Shown: positions 23,987 through 32,922 of the stretch, piece after piece
How positions within the stretch are numbered: position 1 is the stretch's first letter
Layout: the number at the start of each line of letters is the position of its first letter
NCBI GenBank assembly: GCA_938012815.1
Contig: CALLVV010000050.1
Coordinates: forward strand, 1-35,729
DNA length: 35,729 nucleotides
Direction: 5' to 3'
Source of the DNA: an uncultured Propionibacteriaceae bacterium
GTDB taxonomy: Bacteria > Actinomycetota > Actinomycetes > Propionibacteriales > Propionibacteriaceae
Position numbers and translations under genes: made by a program
Notes under the pieces: model-generated
The model's database searches: none
What the model was told of the DNA's origin: nothing
Seen by the model: only the letters and a program-made list of their open reading frames with translations

Positions 23987-24818
23987 CGAATCCTCCTATG
24001 TTGAGGCCCTTCGCCAGTTGTTTCTGCATCGCCACCACGATCACGAGGCTGGCGAGCACCGCGATCGTGGACGCCGCCATCAGCGGCCCCCAGTCCGTGC
24101 CGCGTTCACCGGTGAACATGGACAGGCCGAGCTGCAGCGGGGCCTTGTCCGTGCTGTTGATGATGATCAGCGGCCACAGGAAGGCGTTCCAGTAGTCGAT
24201 GAAGGCGAACGCCGCGACGACCGCGATGGGGCCGCGCAGCAGCGGGATGATCACGTGGAACAAGATCTTCACCTGGCCCGCGCCGTCGATCCGGGCGGCC
24301 TCCTCGTAGTCGCCGGGAAGCGACAGCAGGAACTGCCGCAGCATGAAGGTGCCGAAGGCCCCGAAGGCGAAGGGCAGGACGATCGCCGGGTAGGAGTCGA
24401 CGAGCCCGAAGGCGTCGGCCCCCAGGAACAGGGGAATGACGAGCACCTCGATGGGCAGCACCAGGGTGGCGATAAACACCGAGAACAGGGCGGAGCGCCC
24501 GGGGAACTCCAGGCGCGCGAAGGCGTAGGCGTTCAGCACGGAGACCACCACGGTGATGAGGGTCCCGACGAGCGCGTAGGCGAAGGTGTTGACCAGGATC
24601 TGCCCGAACGGGATGGAGCTGAAGGCCTCCGCGAAGTTGTCCCAGCGCACCGCGTCGCCGAGCAGGGCGGCCCCGGTGGACAGCACCTGGTTGCTCGGTT
24701 TCAGTGCGGAGAAGAGCATCCACACGAAGGGCGAGACGAACGCCACGGCCACGACCACCAGCAGCGTCTTCGAGACGACCTTCCCCCAACGGCGGGGGCG
24801 GTTCTTCTCAGGAGTCAT
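23976..24818 (-). CDS. sugar ABC transporter permease (CUT1, MalG-type)
   Basis: A 280-residue inner-membrane permease with six spans. The EAA loop that contacts the ATPase is EEAARIDGAGQVKILFHVI. The N-terminus (SPFVWMLFSALKPSNQV) and C-terminus (QKQLAKGLNIGGFGGR) are typical of MalG-like subunits. It overlaps the upstream permease by 11 bases and the fucosidase by 11 bases, so all three are translationally coupled. No ATPase gene is in the operon, as is common in actinobacteria, where one MsiK-type ATPase serves many importers. Confidence 0.93.
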   Translation of the reverse strand: MTPEKNRPRRWGKVVSKTLLVVVAVAFVSPFVWMLFSALKPSNQVLSTGAALLGDAVRWDNFAEAFSSIPFGQILVNTFAYALVGTLITVVVSVLNAYAFARLEFPGRSALFSVFIATLVLPIEVLVIPLFLGADAFGLVDSYPAIVLPFAFGAFGTFMLRQFLLSLPGDYEEAARIDGAGQVKILFHVIIPLLRGPIAVVAAFAFIDYWNAFLWPLIIINSTDKAPLQLGLSMFTGERGTDWGPLMAASTIAVLASLVIVVAMQKQLAKGLNIGGFGGR

Positions 24819-25737
24819 AGTTCACCCACCTCTTCTGGCCGACGAACTGCAGCGCCGTGACCAGCATCACCAGCACGAACAGCACCCACGCCAGCGAGGA
24901 CGCCAGGCCGAGTTTGTCGTAGGAGAAGGCGCTGCGGTACAGGTACAGCACCAGGGTGTTGGTGGATTCGCCCGGCCCGCCTTTGGTGAGCATGAACGGC
25001 TGGGTGAACACCTTGAAGGCCCCGATCACCGTCATCACGGAGGCGAAGAACAGCGACGGCGAGAGCATCGGGAAGGTGACCCGCCAGAACCGGCTCCACG
25101 CGGTGGTGCCGTCGATCTTGGAGGCCTCCATGATCGCGGGGTTGATGTTGTTCAGACCTGCGGCCAGCACGACGATGTTGTAGCCGACCGCCTGCCACAG
25201 CGACATCATGATCAGCGAGACCATCGCCCAGGTCGGGTGACCCAGCCAGGAGGGTCCCGTGATGCCGATGGCCGCCAGCATCCCGTTGATCACGCCCTGG
25301 TCGTCGAGCATGACCCGCCAGATGAGGGCGTTGGCCACCATGGGGGTGACGACGGGGATGAAGAACAGCACTCGGAAGAACGGGGCCCAGTCGGGCAGCG
25401 AATGCAGCCAGACCGCGATGCCCGTCGAGACCACGAGGTTCACGGCGGTGTAGCCGATCGCGAACACCAGGGTGTTGCCCAGCACCGTGTAGAACGCCGG
25501 GTCCTCACCGGAGAGCAGTCGCGCGTAGTTCTCCACACCGACGAACTCGGGTTCCCCGTAGAGGGGCCAGTTGTGGAGGCTGATCGCGATGGAGGCGATC
25601 AGCGGTACCACGATGAAGATCAGGAAGCCGCTCATGCCCGGAGCGAGGTGGAAGAAGGCCAGCAACCGCTGGTTGACGCCGGGTTTGCGGGCCTTCCTCA
25701 CCGTGCTTCGGGGCGACGGCGTGGCCGTCGTCGTCAT
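24808..25737 (-). CDS. sugar ABC transporter permease (CUT1, MalF-type)
   Basis: A 309-residue permease with six spans and a basic N-terminal tail (RSTVRKARKPG). Typical blocks are APGMSGFLIFIVVPLIASIA, ISLHNWPLYGEPEFVGVENY and the EAA loop MEASKIDGTTAWSRFWRVTF. KGGPGESTNTLVLYLYRSAF is a family hallmark of MalF-like subunits. It starts four bases after the binding-protein stop and overlaps the second permease by 11 bases. Pairs with that permease to form the channel. Confidence 0.93.
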   Translation of the reverse strand: MTTTATPSPRSTVRKARKPGVNQRLLAFFHLAPGMSGFLIFIVVPLIASIAISLHNWPLYGEPEFVGVENYARLLSGEDPAFYTVLGNTLVFAIGYTAVNLVVSTGIAVWLHSLPDWAPFFRVLFFIPVVTPMVANALIWRVMLDDQGVINGMLAAIGITGPSWLGHPTWAMVSLIMMSLWQAVGYNIVVLAAGLNNINPAIMEASKIDGTTAWSRFWRVTFPMLSPSLFFASVMTVIGAFKVFTQPFMLTKGGPGESTNTLVLYLYRSAFSYDKLGLASSLAWVLFVLVMLVTALQFVGQKRWVNYDS

Positions 25738-25741
25738 GGGG

Positions 25742-26968
25742 TCAGTTCACCGACTTCTCGATGGCTCCCAGGATGTCCTCGGCGGTGCGGGTGCCTCGGG
25801 CGCCCTCCGGGGAGTACTGGGTGAACTGGGTCACCACCTGGTTCCAGGTGGAGGTGGTCACCAGCGGCTGCCCATCCGCGAGGAGCGCCTTCATGACCTC
25901 GGCATCCTGCGCGGGCTTGCCCTCGGCCCAGCCCGACAGCGCGGAGTCGATGGAGGGGACGGTGCCGCGGTTCTTGCCGACGTAGGCCACGACCTCGGGG
26001 GTGGTCATCTTCACGATGTTCTGGAAGGCGGCCTTCTTGTCAGGACATTTCGCGGAGACGCCGAAACCGGAGCCCTGGATCATGCCGACGGGTTTGCCGC
26101 TCTTCGAGGGGACGACGGCCACCCCGACCTCGTTCTCCATTCCCTCGCGGATCGTCGAGTAGAACCACGGGCCCTCGATCACCATGGCCACCTTCTTGGC
26201 CTGGAAGCCCTGCATGGGCACGTCGGTGGTGTCGGCGGGGTTGGGGGCGGCGGCGACGTTCTCCTTGCCGACCAGGTCGAAGGTCTGCTGGACGTCGGCG
26301 ACGAAGCCCGGGTCGGTGATGTTCAGTTTGCCGTCCTTGACGGGCACGTTGCCGTTGGCGAAGGCGAACGGCAGGTAGGGGTAGCTGATGTCGGGGGCGA
26401 CGGCGAAGCCCTGCACGCCGTCCTTGGTCAGCGCCTTGGCGTCGGAGAGGAACTGCTCATAGGTGTAGTCGGTGCCCGGCTCTTTCAACCCGGCCTGGGC
26501 GAACATGGTCTTGTTGTAGAACAGCACCATCGGTTCGGCATCGTAGGGGATGGCACGGACCTTCCCGTCGACCGTCATGCCCTGCATCATGGCCTGGTTG
26601 TACTGGGTCAGGTCGAGGCCGGCCTCCTTGGCGAGGTCGTCGAGAGGGGTGAGGAGTTCACCGAGCTCCTGGGCGCGAGCGGCCTGTGTGGTGACGATGC
26701 AGGGCGCGTCGGCCGACGACATGCGGGTCTTGATCTTGGTCCAGTAGTCCTGGAAGCTGGGGCCCTCGATGTCGAGCTTGAAGTTGGAGTCGGTTTCCTG
26801 GACGCCCTTGACGAAGGTGTCCCACTGGGCGCGGTCGGATTCGTTGGACACCCAGGTGTACATCTTGCTCGCCTGCGCGCTCTTGTCCTTGGATCCTCCT
26901 GAGCAGGCCCCGAGCCCGAGGGCCAGGGTGGCACACAGCAGTGCGGCTGCTGCACGACGGTACTTCAT
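25742..26968 (-). CDS. extracellular sugar-binding lipoprotein of the importer
   Basis: A 408-residue solute-binding protein of the CUT1 class. The signal ends in a lipobox (LALGLGAC, Cys22). The mature protein has the family opening KMYTWVSNESDRAQWDTFVK, MVLFYNKTMFAQAGLKEPGT near the hinge, and AMVIEGPWFYSTI at the second lobe. An AAGGGAG ribosome site lies six bases before ATG 26968. It is the first gene of the operon and would deliver the glycan to the two permeases. The ligand is unknown; the fucosidase at the operon end suggests a fucosylated oligosaccharide. Confidence 0.93.
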   Translation of the reverse strand: MKYRRAAAALLCATLALGLGACSGGSKDKSAQASKMYTWVSNESDRAQWDTFVKGVQETDSNFKLDIEGPSFQDYWTKIKTRMSSADAPCIVTTQAARAQELGELLTPLDDLAKEAGLDLTQYNQAMMQGMTVDGKVRAIPYDAEPMVLFYNKTMFAQAGLKEPGTDYTYEQFLSDAKALTKDGVQGFAVAPDISYPYLPFAFANGNVPVKDGKLNITDPGFVADVQQTFDLVGKENVAAAPNPADTTDVPMQGFQAKKVAMVIEGPWFYSTIREGMENEVGVAVVPSKSGKPVGMIQGSGFGVSAKCPDKKAAFQNIVKMTTPEVVAYVGKNRGTVPSIDSALSGWAEGKPAQDAEVMKALLADGQPLVTTSTWNQVVTQFTQYSPEGARGTRTAEDILGAIEKSVN

Positions 26969-27039
26969 ACGAACTCCCTTGTCGTAATCGGTCGGTCTCC
27001 GGAACGGCAGGGCTGCTGCATCTCGTCCGAGTGCCCGAA

Positions 27040-27051
27040 GTTAGCGTTAAC
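27040..27051 (-). promoter_or_regulatory. LacI-family type operator before the fucoside importer
   Basis: GTTAGCGTTAAC is a near-perfect 12-bp palindrome with a central CG, the form bound by LacI/GalR-family regulators. It sits just after the -10 element of the minus-strand promoter, about 70 bases before the binding-protein gene, where a repressor would block initiation. No LacI-type gene is in this window. Confidence 0.6.
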
Positions 27052-27058
27052 ATCGGAG

Positions 27059-27087
27059 ATTGTAGGCGAGGATCAAAGATTTGTCAC
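27059..27087 (-). promoter_or_regulatory. promoter of the sugar importer-fucosidase operon
   Basis: On the minus strand GTGACA (27087-27082) and TACAAT (27064-27059) are separated by exactly 17 bases, each matching the sigma-70 consensus at five of six positions. The palindromic operator begins eight bases downstream of the -10. This is the strongest promoter seen in the window. The rest of 26969-27271 holds only the ribosome sites of the two diverging genes. Confidence 0.65.
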
Positions 27088-27271
27088 GACTTTTCCGGGG
27101 AGAATTGTCAACGCTGCCACCCCGGGGCGGAGATGCGCCGGAGAGCCACGGGAACCGCCGCGACCCAGGAGCCCACCGCAAGCCGCCCGGAGTTTTCCCG
27201 ATCCCTCCCCCGGTGCACCCGGTTCCCTCTAGTCTGGAACCTCCGCGAAGAACGCCCGGAAAGGCTCCACG

Positions 27272-29884
27272 ATGGAGATGAGCGAACAGCCGGAGGGCAC
27301 CGGCCCGAAACAACCCGAGGAACCGAGCCTGCGCGACGTGGTCAGGGCCATCGACGGTCTGACCCTCAGGATGGACGTGATCATCTCCTACCTGGACAAG
27401 CGGGACACCCCACCCGAGGCCTCGCAGCAACGGACCAGCACCTCCCGGGAGCAGCAGAAACCGGCCGCCCCGCCACCACCGGCACCAGCACCAGCACCGT
27501 CCCACCGCCCCACCGCGCCCGGCCCGCCCCCGCTACAGATATCGATCCCCGTCCCCACACGGTCGATCCCCACACCACCACCGGCCCCAAGGCCCGCTTC
27601 CCCGACGCCGGCTCCCCCGCCTCCCCGGCTGTCCGATCCGGTTCCCGTCCCCCCTCAGCCGGTGGCGCAGAACACGGATGCCAAGACGTCATCGCCCGGG
27701 AGCCCGGACGAGGTGCCCCTCAGCGAGATACTCGGATCCCCGAGCCCCAAACCCTCACCCCTGAACGCGATCAGGGACCGTGCGGGCGAGGCCGCCCTGG
27801 GCAAGTACCTGCTGTCGGCCGCTGCGGCGGTGCTGGTCTTCCTGGCAGCGGCCAGTCTCATCGCATTGTTGTGGAACTCGATACCGGACATCGTCAAGGT
27901 CGGGACCGTCGGCGTGACGGGCGTCACGCTCACCGTCGTCGGGATGGGCATGATCTCCAGGGCCACGACGAACCGGCTGCCGGCCGCCACACTCACCGGC
28001 ATCGGCGGCGGGCTGGGGTTCGTCTCCCTGGTGGGCGCGGTCCTGCTGGGATTGTTGCCCCCGCTGCCCGCCTTCCTCACGCTCACCGGCTGGACGATCA
28101 TCCTGATCCTGGTTGCCGCGCGCACCCACCTGCCCTACATCACGATCATCACCGCGCTGGGCGGGTTGTCGACCGTCGGACTGGCCGCGGCGCAGTCCCA
28201 CGTCCATCCCGAGCAGTCCTTCCTGGGCCTGACGATGGTGGTGGGTTACGTGGCGGCCATCACCCTGACCACCGCCATGACCGCGCAGAAAGCGGTCGAG
28301 CAGTCCCGCTTCAGGCCCCTCTACCTGCTGTCGGCCAGCGCGATCGGGCTTCCCGCGCTGTTCATGGCACCCGTCGAGAGGGCACGGGAGATCACCGAGG
28401 CCGGCACCCTCGTGACCATGCTCGTTCTCGTGGCGCTCCTGTTCGCCCACATCATCCTGGTCGTGAGGGCGGGCGAAATACCGGGGGGTGAGATCCCCGG
28501 GGACGAGACCCCCGAGACCGCGCCGGAGCCGTCCCCCGGAACCCCGGCGAACCCCTGGGCACTGGCCTGGCTGGCCGCCCCGCTGCTGGTGGCCGCATCG
28601 GCGCTGCGCCTCAGGCCGGTACCGCCACCACGGGCCGGTTCGGACTGGTTCCAGCACCAGGACTTCACCCTGCTGGCCGTGGTGCACCTGGTCATCCTCG
28701 CCGTCGTCGTGGTGCCACTGGTCTTCAAGAGGGTCGCCGCGAAGGCCGGGCAGTGGGCCGGGCATTGTCTGTTCGCCAGTGCCTTCGTGGTGGTGGGCAT
28801 CCTGCTTCCCCAGCTGAGGAACGAATCCCTGGTCCTGGGCGCGCTCGTCGCCGTTCTGGTCCTGACCGCGATCCCCGCGGTGCTGGCGGGCAATGTGATC
28901 CACGTGATCACCGTGCCGGCCGCGGTCGTGTTCCTGACCTGGTCCGGGCACGACCCGGGCATCGACCTGAGTCTTGTGCGGTTGGGCGTCCTGGCGGTGG
29001 CCGTGGCCGTCGCACTGACCGTCGAGAAACACCTTCCAGGCAGGCCGGAGCACGCCGTGGCCGTCTGGCTGGTGGTGTTCCTGCTGGTGCTGCGACTGCC
29101 CGCGGTCGTCCAGGAACTAGTGCGACGGTTGGGCGTCGAGCCGGCCTGGGGCGTCACGGTCTGGGGGATCCTCGTGCTGAGCGTGGTCGTGGCGCTGATA
29201 GCGCTGGGGCTCGGGAGCGGGCACGCGACGACTCTGCCCCTGCTCTCCGGCAGGCTGTTCGGGCAGCGGGCGCACTTGGTCGACGAATCCACGGTCAGCA
29301 CGGTGTCCTTGGCCCCGTCGTCGCCGGTTCCGATGCTCCTGACCCTCGGAGCGGCCGGTCTGATGCAGTACGCGATCTACGCAGCCACGTCCTGGTCGGT
29401 GCTGCCGTGGCGGCCCGCGACCCACCCGGCGGGGGCCTTCCTGACCCACGAGCTGGTGCTGATCCCCTTCGTGCTCGCAGTGGGCTGCGCGGTGGTGTGG
29501 ATGATGTGGCCGCTGGCGCGGCACCCGTGGCACGGCGTGATCACCGGGATCGCCTTCACCCTCTCCCTGCTCGGCATGAACACCCTCCTGACGGCGACGA
29601 ACGTGGACTCCGCGACAAGCAGCGCCACCCTCATCATCGCCGGTGCCCTCAGCATCGTCGCGGGTTTCCGCGCACACGCCACGGCCATGCGCCTGTACGG
29701 GCTGGTGCTGGTGATGCTGATGGTGCTCAAGCTCGCCGTGATCGACATGTCCGGGCAGAACTCCATCACCCGCATCCTGTCGCTGCTGGTGGCGGGCGTG
29801 ATCTGCTTCGCCCTGTCCGTGGCCTACAGCCGGCTGAGCGCCCACCTGAGCGGCGCCTCGGAGGAAACGGAGGATCTCGACTAG
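27272..29884 (+). CDS. DUF2339-like large polytopic membrane protein
   Basis: An 870-residue membrane protein of unknown function. Residues 1-60 are hydrophilic with a short helical stretch (LRDVVRAIDGLTLRMDVIIS). Residues 60-160 are a Pro/Ala/Ser-rich low-complexity region. From about 165 to the end there are many hydrophobic spans (more than twenty), starting with YLLSAAAAVLVFLAAASLIA. The opening GEAALGKYLLSAAAAVL and the overall build fit the DUF2339 family, whose members begin with a short coil, a linker and a long chain of helices. No catalytic motif is visible. GGAAAGG lies nine bases before ATG 27272. It is divergent from the importer operon, and its stop overlaps that of the converging methyltransferase gene. 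Confidence 0.75.
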   Translation: MEMSEQPEGTGPKQPEEPSLRDVVRAIDGLTLRMDVIISYLDKRDTPPEASQQRTSTSREQQKPAAPPPPAPAPAPSHRPTAPGPPPLQISIPVPTRSIPTPPPAPRPASPTPAPPPPRLSDPVPVPPQPVAQNTDAKTSSPGSPDEVPLSEILGSPSPKPSPLNAIRDRAGEAALGKYLLSAAAAVLVFLAAASLIALLWNSIPDIVKVGTVGVTGVTLTVVGMGMISRATTNRLPAATLTGIGGGLGFVSLVGAVLLGLLPPLPAFLTLTGWTIILILVAARTHLPYITIITALGGLSTVGLAAAQSHVHPEQSFLGLTMVVGYVAAITLTTAMTAQKAVEQSRFRPLYLLSASAIGLPALFMAPVERAREITEAGTLVTMLVLVALLFAHIILVVRAGEIPGGEIPGDETPETAPEPSPGTPANPWALAWLAAPLLVAASALRLRPVPPPRAGSDWFQHQDFTLLAVVHLVILAVVVVPLVFKRVAAKAGQWAGHCLFASAFVVVGILLPQLRNESLVLGALVAVLVLTAIPAVLAGNVIHVITVPAAVVFLTWSGHDPGIDLSLVRLGVLAVAVAVALTVEKHLPGRPEHAVAVWLVVFLLVLRLPAVVQELVRRLGVEPAWGVTVWGILVLSVVVALIALGLGSGHATTLPLLSGRLFGQRAHLVDESTVSTVSLAPSSPVPMLLTLGAAGLMQYAIYAATSWSVLPWRPATHPAGAFLTHELVLIPFVLAVGCAVVWMMWPLARHPWHGVITGIAFTLSLLGMNTLLTATNVDSATSSATLIIAGALSIVAGFRAHATAMRLYGLVLVMLMVLKLAVIDMSGQNSITRILSLLVAGVICFALSVAYSRLSAHLSGASEETEDLD

Positions 29885-30360
29885 CCGTACCCGGAATCCC
29901 GCGAGGTCGCCCGCCAGCGGAGGGACGGGCCGTCAGGACGAGGATCTTCTCCTCGATCATCCGGAACAGCGGGGACCAGGTGATCAGCCAGCTCCGGGGC
30001 GATGAGTCGCTGGCGGACGTCGATCACCTGCGGTAGATCGAGGTCGTACCAGCGCGTCTTCCCGTCGTCGACGCGATGGAAGCGGGTATCCAGCCCGCAG
30101 CCAACGTTGACGACGGTGCAACCGGAATGCCGGGCGATGAAGTCGCGGACGAGGTCGTCGAACAGCAGGGTGCGGGCCGCGGTCCCGAAGGACATGAGCT
30201 GATCGGATCGAGCGGCCGTGAAGTCGTAATCGATGCGGGAGACCAACTCGACCGCCTGCGGATCGGACAGCAGCTGCGGGTGGGACAGCGTGTACTGGGC
30301 CCTGGCGTGAAGGGTCTGCAACATGGTTTCCGGGACCCCGGCGAGTTCGACTTTCTCCAT
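29881..30360 (-). pseudogene. C-terminally truncated LCM/PPM1-type O-methyltransferase
   Basis: A 159-codon frame that starts as a normal S-adenosylmethionine-dependent methyltransferase of the leucine carboxyl methyltransferase family: SRIDYDFTAARSDQLMSFGT, then the SAM-binding VVNVGCGLDTRFHRVD, and WYDLDLPQVIDVRQRLIAPE. Family members run to about 270 residues, with an AEGVLMYL-type motif later. Here the sequence turns into Pro/Asp/Arg-rich text (PAVPDDRGEDPRPDGPSLRW) soon after residue 125 and stops at TAG 29881-29883, overlapping the converging gene. A frameshift or deletion near 29950 is likely; an adjacent frame has the more family-like IEEKILVLTARPS there. Probably non-functional. Confidence 0.65.
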
Positions 30361-30424
30361 GCCCTCCAGTCTTCCCCCGCGCGCCGCATCCCCGGGAGGG
30401 TCTCACGACACGACGGGCCCGTTC

Positions 30425-30784
30425 TCACCACACGTCGATGGACCACGAGTAGACCGGAATTCCCTCCTCGGTCGCCATGCCCTCCAGCCGGAATGGTACG
30501 ACGCTCCCGTCTCGGTATTCGGGGGTGCAGGAATAGCCATCCGCCTTGTGGTCCTTGACGAGACCATCGATCGTCTCGTCGTGATGCTCCTTGCGTTCAA
30601 CGACGGATGCCGGGACGAAGACCCGGTTCATGGGCATGTCCTGCCCGCCGAAACGCAGCGGGACGAGATACAGCGGCGCCAATTTCCCCTCGGCGGCCAA
30701 GGCTTCGGCCCCCAGGACGGAGTCGACCGTCGCGAGGTCGAGCTCCTTGGCCCACTTCCTGCCCAGCCAGTCGAGAAATCCCAT
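30425..30784 (-). CDS. hypothetical protein, 119 aa
   Basis: A soluble, acidic protein of unknown family. ATG 30784 is chosen because GGAGG lies five bases upstream; the frame is open a little further. It reads MGFLDWLGRKWAKELDLATV, then LAPLYLVPLRFGGQDMPMNR, and ends EGIPVYSWSIDVW. No signal, helix or motif is seen. The strand-like C-terminal half suggests a small beta-rich domain. It lies between two genes on the same strand with gaps of about 60 and 150 bases, so it may be a single-gene unit. Confidence 0.65.
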   Translation of the reverse strand: MGFLDWLGRKWAKELDLATVDSVLGAEALAAEGKLAPLYLVPLRFGGQDMPMNRVFVPASVVERKEHHDETIDGLVKDHKADGYSCTPEYRDGSVVPFRLEGMATEEGIPVYSWSIDVW

Positions 30785-30935
30785 CGTCACCTCCGTCTGC
30801 ACGCGCGCCCCGTGTTCCCCGTCCGCGCGTCATGGCTCAGTTCCCCTGCGACCACAGTAACCAGCCGATGGGGGCAGCACCCCGGAACGTGCCCCGGGTC
30901 GTCCGAAAGACCGACAGGAGACAGGTCGCGGGGCC

Positions 30936-32321
30936 TCACACCTCCACTTGAAGATCCCCGACGGTCTCGCCCTCGTGGACTCCGGTCCCCCGCGAGGTTG
31001 CCAGCTGTTCCTTGAGATTGTCCTCGAGGACCCGGATGGCCCTGACCCGGGGCGTGACCACCGCGATGAGGATCAGCAGGATCCCGACGAGCCCGAACAT
31101 CAGCCCGATGCCCCGGGACTGTCCGACACCGATGATGCCACCCAGGCCATCGACCAGCGCCCCTCCGGGGCGCAGCAGCGGGTTGAACACGTTGTCGGCG
31201 AGCGGACCTGCGATGCAGTACGCGGCCAGGAAGCCGAGCTGGGACACCAGACCCATCAGTCCCCAGATCTTGCCCTGGGTCTCGTTGGGAATCCACGACC
31301 GGGTGAGCACCTCGACGCTCGTGTTCAACGGCGGCAGGACCATGAAGAACAGGAACGTGGCGGCCCCGATCAGCACCACGTCGGTGGTCATTCCCAGACC
31401 GATCACGACGACCCCACCGAACGCCAGCGCGATCGCCAGGTAGCGGATGTGGTTGTTGCCCATGTTGAACACCCCGATGGCCAGGCTGGCCACGACCATG
31501 CCGATGGCGGCCACCGAGCGCACCAGTCCGAGGGTCTGTTCGTCGGCGAGGTCGAGCATCATCGGCGTCAGGAGGGTCTGCAGGAATCCCATGCAGAAGG
31601 TCATCAGGGTCACCAGCAGCATCAACACCACGATCCCACGGTTGCGGGCGAAGTAGGCCAGCCCGCTGCGGAAATCCTCCCAGAAACCCTGCTCGACCGG
31701 TTTCGGTTCCGCCTTGATCGTGCGCCACACGATCACCGTGAACGACACGGTCGTCACCATCGTCGCGACATCGATCATCAGGACCGCGTTGATGCCGAAC
31801 TGCACCATCACCAGGCCCGCGACCGCCGGGGATATGAGGTACTGCGCAGCAGCTGCCAGCTGGGTCATGCCGGAGGCCCGGGCGTACTGCTCGGGCGTCA
31901 GCAGGTCGGTGACGGTGGCGCGGTAGGCCGGGTCCAGCAGCGCCTCGAAGACCGAACTGAACGCCACACAGGCGCAGATCACCCAGACCTCCCGGAACCC
32001 TAGGTGGAAGGCCCCCAGCAGAGCAACCAGCCCGATCGCCGACAACGTGTCGCTGAGGATCATCATCAGGCGTCGATCGAACCGGTCCACCAGGACCCCG
32101 GCGAGCGGCGCCAGCAGCAGGCCCGGGAGGAATGCGGCGAGCATGATGAGTGCGCCGGGGGTCGTCTGCCCGGTCTCCTGGTACACGAAAACCCCAAGCC
32201 CAAAGGCGGTCATGCCATTGCCGACCCGAGCGATGAGCTGCGTGAGCCATATCAGTTGAAAGGCACGAAGGTTCCGGGTGGCCTGCGGGTTCTCGGCGAC
32301 TTTCGTGGCGCTCTTATCCAT
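30936..32321 (-). CDS. MFS multidrug/macrolide-type efflux transporter
   Basis: A 461-residue major facilitator of the MFS_3 group (macrolide efflux-like), with about twelve spans. The loop between helices 2 and 3 has the family motif A form GVLVDRFDRRLMMI. FEALLDPAYRATVTDLLTPE and ASGMTQLAAAAQYLISPAVA are characteristic of this group. WIPNETQGKIWGLMGLVSQLG matches the equivalent of motif A in the second half. A hydrophilic tail of about 45 residues follows the last span. GGAGA lies a few bases before ATG 32321. Proton-driven drug export is the family role; the substrate is not readable. No regulator is adjacent in the same unit. Confidence 0.9.
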   Translation of the reverse strand: MDKSATKVAENPQATRNLRAFQLIWLTQLIARVGNGMTAFGLGVFVYQETGQTTPGALIMLAAFLPGLLLAPLAGVLVDRFDRRLMMILSDTLSAIGLVALLGAFHLGFREVWVICACVAFSSVFEALLDPAYRATVTDLLTPEQYARASGMTQLAAAAQYLISPAVAGLVMVQFGINAVLMIDVATMVTTVSFTVIVWRTIKAEPKPVEQGFWEDFRSGLAYFARNRGIVVLMLLVTLMTFCMGFLQTLLTPMMLDLADEQTLGLVRSVAAIGMVVASLAIGVFNMGNNHIRYLAIALAFGGVVVIGLGMTTDVVLIGAATFLFFMVLPPLNTSVEVLTRSWIPNETQGKIWGLMGLVSQLGFLAAYCIAGPLADNVFNPLLRPGGALVDGLGGIIGVGQSRGIGLMFGLVGILLILIAVVTPRVRAIRVLEDNLKEQLATSRGTGVHEGETVGDLQVEV

Positions 32322-32474
32322 CCTCGTCTCCCCTGTCCCCGGGGCCGCGTCACCACACCACCCCGAAACGTCGTTGCGCAGGCGCCGAGGACGTTTCCGC
32401 TCTCGCGCCAGCAGGTGTGTTGTGATTCATCGTAAGTCGACGGAGACGAGAGATCGGCGGGAATGCACCCAAAG

Positions 32475-32515
32475 TTGATGCGGGCTGTGGGCGCTGCACC
32501 CACAGCCCACATCAA
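32475..32515 (-). terminator. hairpin terminator after the 32530-32922 gene
   Basis: TTGATGCGGGCTGTGGG (32475-32491) pairs with CCCACAGCCCACATCAA (32499-32515) with one mismatch in 17 and a seven-base loop. It lies 15 bases after the minus-strand stop at 32530. No strong T-run follows. Its position supports the upstream frame being a real gene. Confidence 0.6.
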
Positions 32516-32529
32516 TCGGTCCGGTGTTC

Positions 32530-32922
32530 TTAGAACTGGATGTCGTCGGCGATCCCGGGACCGGTCTGGGACGCGATCCGGGCGGCGATCTCCCGCTGCT
32601 TGGCCTGCTGCAAGGTGATGAGGGAATCGGCGTTGCGCAGGTCCATCATCCAGTTCACCCCGGCACTGCCGACCTGGGCGACGGTGACCCCGTAGTTGGA
32701 CTCGAGGTAGCCGCCCGCGTCGAGACCTGCCTCGGTGGCGGCAGCCGCGGCGGCTGCGCACTCGATGTAGAAGTCACGGTCGGTGGACAGTCGGGCCGCA
32801 TTCGACGGCGCCCCACCGGCGGAGCCTGCCGCGTCGAACTTCGGGTGGGGACGGGACATAAGGTTCGCGTACTCCATCCCGACCGTCATCGGGAACATCT
32901 GGACGCGTTGGGTCCATTCCAC
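32530..32922 (-). CDS. hypothetical protein, probably missing its 5' part
   Basis: An unrecognised soluble protein; 130 codons from GTG 32922. It has protein-like text: MEYANLMSRPHPKFD, then DFYIECAAAAAAATEAGLDA and AGVNWMMDLRNADSLITLQQ. The frame stays open upstream of the GTG with good coding character (PGDEIARILGVERPQWDQAS) to a TAG near 33016, without any ATG, so the true start appears to have been lost. The closing AKQREIAARIASQTG is a likely helix. A hairpin terminator follows. It overlaps the start of a plus-strand regulator fragment. Confidence 0.55.
   Translation of the reverse strand: MEWTQRVQMFPMTVGMEYANLMSRPHPKFDAAGSAGGAPSNAARLSTDRDFYIECAAAAAAATEAGLDAGGYLESNYGVTVAQVGSAGVNWMMDLRNADSLITLQQAKQREIAARIASQTGPGIADDIQF

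Noticed and set aside
23033..24860. Plus-strand frames across the fucosidase and permease
   Set aside because: Shadows; the minus strand has complete GH29 and ABC permease motifs.
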